NCBI GenBank assembly: GCA_023053685.1
Contig: JALIGW010000010.1
Location: 9,093,012 to 9,157,011 of the forward strand
Reading direction: 5' to 3'
Length of the DNA stretch: 64,000 nt
DNA from: Diadophis punctatus similis
Lineage: Eukaryota > Chordata > Lepidosauria > Squamata > Dipsadidae
The notes under the pieces were generated by a model, which saw nothing but the letters and a program-made list of their open reading frames with translations, was not told the origin of the DNA and searched no databases. Position 1 is the stretch's first letter. Each line of letters opens with the position of its first letter. A program made the translations under genes and the position numbers. Positions 59,581 through 64,000 of the stretch are shown in pieces.

Positions 59581-59619
59581 AACTAAAAATGTTAAATATT
59601 TGGGAATCTGGTTATCTGC

Positions 59620-60002
59620 ATGTCCATCTTTTCCATCAGTTCATTTTTCTGTTTATTTGTGAGTTTCTTTGTCAATATCTTAGTCTTTTCCTTGTTTTGA
59701 AGAATGTGGAATAAGGAATGGAAAAACTTTCTTCAAAACCTCCTCTTGCTGTTGTTCCACATTCTGACTAAGGAAAAGCTTGATGGCATTCAAATATTCG
59801 CTTAAAATATAGAGTTTGAAATGATTATATATAAAACTGGATATTTTGAGGCACTGTTGGCAACATTAATAATTTATTTCAATATATTACCCATAGAACA
59901 ATGCTTAGGCAGAATAAGCAATCATTCTCAGCAGCATGATTACTGTGTTTGCTGATTTAGAGACTTGTCAGTCAATCTAAGGAATATTTTTAACATTGCT
60001 AC
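59620..60002. other. Unassigned spacer
   Basis: No supported feature apart from possible continuation of the L1 inversion near 59590-59730. Confidence 0.4.
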
Positions 60003-60392
60003 TGTCAACTCGCGAAGCATTCCTAACCTGCTCTCGAATTGCCATAGGCAGGGGGATAGGAAAACCAAGCCTTGCAGCTGCATCAAGAAACTTGCATTTC
60101 AGTCAAAATGAAGCACATTCCAGCAGCAACGTCAAGGTCATCTCCAGGGGTACCCAGTGGCTGGAGGGAGTAACTTCTACAACCCATGAAATTGCTTTGT
60201 TGGGGAATGTGACTGATGACACACCTTGGGGGGGGGAGAAACAGGGTCAGAGCCAAGGTGCGAATTAAGTGAGGTCAGAGTTGGCTTCACTTGGATCATG
60301 CCGACATGAAGCTCCTAATAAATAACTGGATTTCTTTTGAAGCTTGGCTTGAGGCTCATGATTTAATTAGGGGATCGGTTGGAACCCTGACA
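60003..60392 (+). repeat. Solo LTR, gypsy-like ends
   Basis: Begins TGTCAACTCGCGAAGC and ends GGTTGGAACCCTGACA, with 5-bp flanks GCTAC and GCTAT (four of five). AATAAATAAC at about 60322 is a likely poly(A) signal on the plus strand. 390 bp; no internal region. The body does not match the other LTRs in the window, so it is another family. Confidence 0.6.
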
Positions 60393-60559
60393 GCTATTAC
60401 ATCAGACTGAGGAATATTTTTAACATTCTTCTGTTCTTTGTTGCATGAATAGAAGGTCAACTTATTTGGCAAAGATTGGGGAGTCCAATTGTGAATAATA
60501 TTATATGAATATTGAATAATATTCAATTGTGAATAAGATTACATGTATTGCTGACAACA

Positions 60560-60692
60560 AGCATTTCAGCCTTCCATCCTTCCGAGGTAGGTAAAATGAG
60601 GACCCAGATTGTTGGGGGCAATATAAATATACATTGCTTAATGGTGTAAACCGCTTAGAGAGTGCTTGCACAACGAGGCGGTATATAAATCT
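60560..60692 (+). mobile_element. SINE 3' part with BovB-like tail
   Basis: CAGCCTTCCATCCTTCCGAG, GTAAAATGAGGACCCAGATT and GTAAACCGCTTAGAGAGTGC match the SINE at 10114-10352. The tRNA-like head is missing. The tail runs into AAAT repeats. Confidence 0.85.
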
Positions 60693-60698
60693 CACAAA

Positions 60699-60777
<79 letters not shown>

Positions 60778-60780
60778 ATT
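60693..60780. repeat. (AAAT)n microsatellite
   Basis: About 21 AAAT units as the tail of the SINE fragment. Confidence 0.97.
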
Positions 60781-60784
60781 GTAT

Positions 60785-62399
60785 GAGTTTTTTTAAAATA
60801 GTAGTAAGTTCTGAGAACATTACAACCATCAGTCTTCCTCTGCCATAATCTGCATATTCATTCTAATTAAGAACAGATCTATCTTCCTTCCTTCCCTCCC
60901 TCCCTCTCTCCATCTCTCTATGCTCATAAGAATGGATAATCTTATGGAACATCATAAATGGCACATTTAATGTTACATATAGTTGGGCTCTGAAGCAGTA
61001 AATAAAGCAAATGTAGACTAATTTCTGATTGACTTTTCATTTTTTCAAAATATGCTCCCTTGAGAAATCTAGAGTTGGATCTGTGTAACCACGGAAAGTG
61101 TATTTGTTGCAGTGAGAACAAGACTAGACTAGAGACTCTATGGGGTAGAAAACTTGAGCATTCATAGCTGCTAATAAACATTGCCATTGTAATTGTAAGG
61201 GACACAGAATTTTAAATGTTTTTGTGGCACAAATAGAAGCTTGAGCTGCAACACCTAAACCCAGAGGGGAATCAGAAAGAATTAATGGAATGACTGATAG
61301 ATTTTTCACTTAATGTCAGCTGTACTAGAGAACAAAGAAATAATGACACAAAATTAGAACCATTTCTAAGGGTTGGAGCTTTTATTTTAATTTAACATTC
61401 TGTCCCAGTTCTCTGCTTCTCTTGGCTTCATATATCACCATTTATGTGTAAAAACCAGTTTCAACTCAGGAAAGAAGATAATTGCTATACAACAAGTCAT
61501 TTAATCATTAGGACTACAGTGAACTGGAACTACCTTGATTAAACAGATATATAGCATATATATAGTAAGAGAAGAATGAAAAGAGTAAGCATCTGTACTG
61601 TCCTTACAACTTTTCTGCTGCCATAGATTCTATAAAATTTTTTGTTGGAATACATGTTAGAATGTATTCTATATTGCAACAACTACAGAATTATTCAGCC
61701 AATAGATGGCAATGTTTAGTTTGCATCTATGGTTATAATCTATGGTTCCTTTATGTTCTGAGGAAAGTTTCCTGTGACAGTTGAAACTGTTCAGCAGTAA
61801 GATTCATGGTGAATGTACACTGTACACTTTATTTGATTTGTATGGCCATCCTCTGCTACCAATCCTTATAGCTATATAATAATCCTCTGCTACCATTTAT
61901 AAAGAATAAAACAGAATTTTCTAATAAGTTATGGGCCTAGTACCCAGAGATATATGCCTAGATAAACCAGGTAAACCAGTTTCAACCCAGATAAACCAGA
62001 GACAAACCCAGAGGTGAACCCAGTATAAACCCAGATTAGAGGAGAAATATACAGTTCACACAGAACAGAGTAAACCAGTCATAGCCAGCTATAAGTACAA
62101 GATACAGCAACAGAAACAAGACTGTAACAGAATAAATACATAAACAAACAAACAAACAAACAAAAATGCCCAGTAACAAACCTGAAACAAAGATTTCATT
62201 TGCGAATCTGACAAACCAGAACTACCAGTCGGAAATTCAAGATGAAAATGCTGCTAATAAGAGAAGATATGTGGAAATGTATAAATGAAGTTAGGCCAGA
62301 ATACCCTTCAGATGAGTGGCTAGAGAAACATCAGAAAGCTCAGAGCACAATCTCTCTTAGCTATATATATAGAGAGAGAGAGCTAAGAGAGGGGAGGGG
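60785..62399. other. Unassigned region
   Basis: AT-rich. At about 61950-62090 the motif ATAAACCAG / AAACCCAG recurs irregularly in a purine- and A-rich stretch. A (CT/GA) microsatellite precedes the L1 at 62370-62400. No gene supported. Confidence 0.45.
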
Positions 62400-62429
62400 G
62401 GAGGAAACGTTGCGGAGAATTGGGGGTGT

Positions 62430-63169
62430 ATATTATTAAATAACGCCTTCAGAGGTTCCACCATTTCATCCTGTAGGTTTTTGTAGTAAACAGCTGTTAA
62501 ACCATCTGTACATGGAGCCTTACCCATTTTTAGCTGTTTAATAACCGCCAAGATTTCCTCTGAAGTTATCAATTGGTTTAAAGGTTCAGTCTGCTCCTTA
62601 GAGGCTATATGTATATGCCCATTTTGCAAATATCTATCTATATCTTCCTCTTTGACCTTGTCCCCCTTATACAACCCTGAATAAAACTCTAAAAAAGATT
62701 TTTTAATCACTTCATATTCAAAAACTTCTTTCCCCTTATACTTAATTTTTTCTACTATTCTTGATTTTTGCTTTTTTCTTAACATATAAGCCAACCACCT
62801 GCCTGGTTTATTTGCGTTGCAAAAAGTATTGTGTTTAGCGTACTGTAAATTAGTTGCTACTTGGTCTGCCATTAACATATTAAATTGAGCTTTTAATAAA
62901 TTAATTGTTTCTTTAATTTTCTTATCTTATGGTTTGGAAATTAGAGCCCTCTCTTGTTTTTTAATTTCTTCCTCCAGTTCTTTTCTTTTAAATTCCTTCT
63001 TCCTTCTATATTTATTATTCAGATATATTAAAACACCTCTCATATAAGCTTTACTTGCATCCCAGACCATCTGTATTGATGTACCCTTCTGCATATTCAT
63101 AACAAAAAATTCATTCATAAATCTTTTACATTCTTTTACATTATCCTCATATCTAAACAGGTTATCATT
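62430..63169 (-). pseudogene. L1 ORF2 linker and RT start
   Basis: Continues the endonuclease frame after a TGA at about 63170 and a second stop after ALISKP at about 62927. It has a Lys/Glu-rich linker (YRRKKEFKRKELEEEIKKQE), then NANKPGRWLAYMLRKKQKSR, SEEILAVIKQLKMGKAPCTD and GLTAVYYKNLQDEMVEPLKA. RT catalytic motifs are missing. Confidence 0.8.
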
Positions 63170-63907
63170 TCACCTCCAAGACCTTCTGGGTCCGTGACTA
63201 AGTTCCATTTCCAACCAAACGGGGCTATGGTCTGACAATACCCTCGTGCAAATTTTCGTTCTCTTCACCCTAGAAAAAAGATCATTAGTAATTGAAATAA
63301 AATCAATCTTTGAAAATGATTGGTGTCTATCTGAATAAAAAGTAAAATCCTTTTCTGCAGGGTTTCTTTCACGCCATATATCTCTCAGATCCCAGTCTTC
63401 CATCATCTCGAAGAAGGATTTGTACAATCTTGCTCTTGAAAAAATATTTTGCTTAGGACCCTTCTCTTTCTTAACATCCAGAACACCATTCCAATCCCCT
63501 AAAAAAATGCAGGTTTTGTATTCCCATTGTATCAGCTTTGAGTGCAGAAGGTCATAAAATCTTTCTTGTTGTTGATTCGGAGCATATATGCCAATCACAA
63601 GTATTTTCTGTCCTTTTATTAAAAGTTCAATTGCTAAAAATCTTCCTTGGTCATCTGCTTCTATTAACTTTTCAATCAAGTCTTTTTTCACATATATAAC
63701 AATACCATTTTTCTTTTCTGAAGCTGTTGCAACAAAGTGTGTGCCTAATCTTGTATTCATCAAATATTTTTGATCTTGTGTCCTTATATGAGTCTCTTGT
63801 AGACATATCAGGTCATTCGTAAATTGCTTTAAGTAATGAAATATTTTCCTCCTTTTCTGTGGAGAGTTCAAGCCATTAACATTCCAGGTAAGAAATTTAG
63901 TTCCCAT
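63170..63907 (-). CDS. L1 ORF2 endonuclease domain, uninterrupted
   Basis: 245 residues from ATG at 63905-63907. It matches the apurinic/apyrimidinic-like endonuclease that nicks target DNA for L1 insertion. Motifs in order: TWNVNGLNS (Asn), CLQETHI (catalytic Glu), IVIYVKKD, IGIYAPNQ, GDWNGVLD (Asp and Asn), FSKIDFI (Asp) and LSDHSPVWLEMEL (Asp-His). All catalytic positions known from the family are present. The frame stops at 63170 just after the domain, by a TGA where coding similarity continues, so the full ORF2 protein is not made. The ATG overlaps the ORF1 stop by 11 bases. Confidence 0.88.
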   Translation of the reverse strand: MGTKFLTWNVNGLNSPQKRRKIFHYLKQFTNDLICLQETHIRTQDQKYLMNTRLGTHFVATASEKKNGIVIYVKKDLIEKLIEADDQGRFLAIELLIKGQKILVIGIYAPNQQQERFYDLLHSKLIQWEYKTCIFLGDWNGVLDVKKEKGPKQNIFSRARLYKSFFEMMEDWDLRDIWRERNPAEKDFTFYSDRHQSFSKIDFISITNDLFSRVKRTKICTRVLSDHSPVWLEMELSHGPRRSWR

Positions 63908-64000
63908 CTCTGGGCTTCTGAAGCGTCTGGAGCATATCCTGAAGATCTACCTTAGATTTTTCTTTTGGTCTCGCTCCTCCCACCGCTTCTGATTTAGGAG
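63897..64000 (-). CDS. L1 ORF1, C-terminal end (partial)
   Basis: 33 codons open to the window edge, ending KVDLQDMLQTLQKPRDGN and TAA at 63897-63899. The last codons overlap the ORF2 ATG in another frame. Identity as ORF1 rests on position; the residues themselves are not diagnostic. Confidence 0.5.
   Translation of the reverse strand, partial: PKSEAVGGARPKEKSKVDLQDMLQTLQKPRDGN

Larger units (their letters stand above)
62400..64000 (-). mobile_element. L1 LINE: end of ORF1 and 5' part of ORF2
   Basis: Minus strand, entering from the right edge. ORF1 end (63897-64000), ORF2 endonuclease (63170-63907), linker (62927-63118) and the start of RT (62430-62878, IKQLKMGKAPCTDGLTAVYY). It stops near 62400, where a simple repeat begins, so it is truncated on its 3' side, the opposite of normal 5' truncation. 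Confidence 0.88.

Overview
This is vertebrate nuclear DNA, most likely from a squamate reptile and plausibly a snake. I see no host protein-coding gene and no functional tRNA or rRNA gene; almost everything recognisable is transposable-element sequence. The taxonomic guess rests on the combination of CR1 and L2 LINEs, a tRNA-derived Sauria-type SINE with a BovB-like tail, an R4/Dong-type LINE, chromodomain Ty3/gypsy elements, many short hAT-like elements, and a CR1 3' end that runs directly into an (ATTCT)n array. It is an inference from family content, not a database match. Layout: 1-2112 is a CR1 fragment joined to a decayed gypsy pol; 2113-4437 is a GC-rich, hairpin-rich DNA transposon. 4974-14415 is a gypsy element whose 5' LTR is split by a 3-kb L1-derived element lacking ORF2, and whose gag is interrupted by a DNA transposon plus a SINE. 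15065-20712 is a large hAT-like element holding another ORF2-less L1 derivative, which holds a tRNA-headed SINE with a CR1-like tail. 21180-27397 is a cluster of GC-rich DNA transposons, two of which sit on three copies of one 8-bp target, with a third nested inside. 27398-45925 is mostly AT-rich, unassigned DNA with L2, CR1, Rex1-like and L1 pieces and small hAT-like insertions. 45926-58275 is a dense pile: an unassigned GC-rich segment, an L2 3' end, a gypsy pol fragment with a 633-codon ORF, an L2 tail with (TAA)n(TCA)n, an R4/Dong LINE, then a nearly complete 5.7-kb chromodomain gypsy on the minus strand. 58276-64000 holds L1 ORF2 pieces, a solo LTR and a SINE fragment; the window ends inside an L1 whose ORF1 stop overlaps its ORF2 start. 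How the parts relate: the locus is a history of nested insertions. Target-site duplications give the order at several places, for example L1 derivative into LTR, one DNA transposon into another, and two hAT-like MITEs into an old L2. The non-autonomous parts depend on enzymes from other families: SINE tails match BovB and CR1, and the ORF2-less L1 copies would need an L1 ORF2 protein. The best candidates for something undescribed are the ORF2-less L1 derivatives, the tRNA-head plus CR1-tail SINE, a palindromic NRF1/YY1-like module shared by DNA transposons with different termini, the large perfect-looking hairpins inside GC-rich transposons, and the unassigned segment at 45926-47640.
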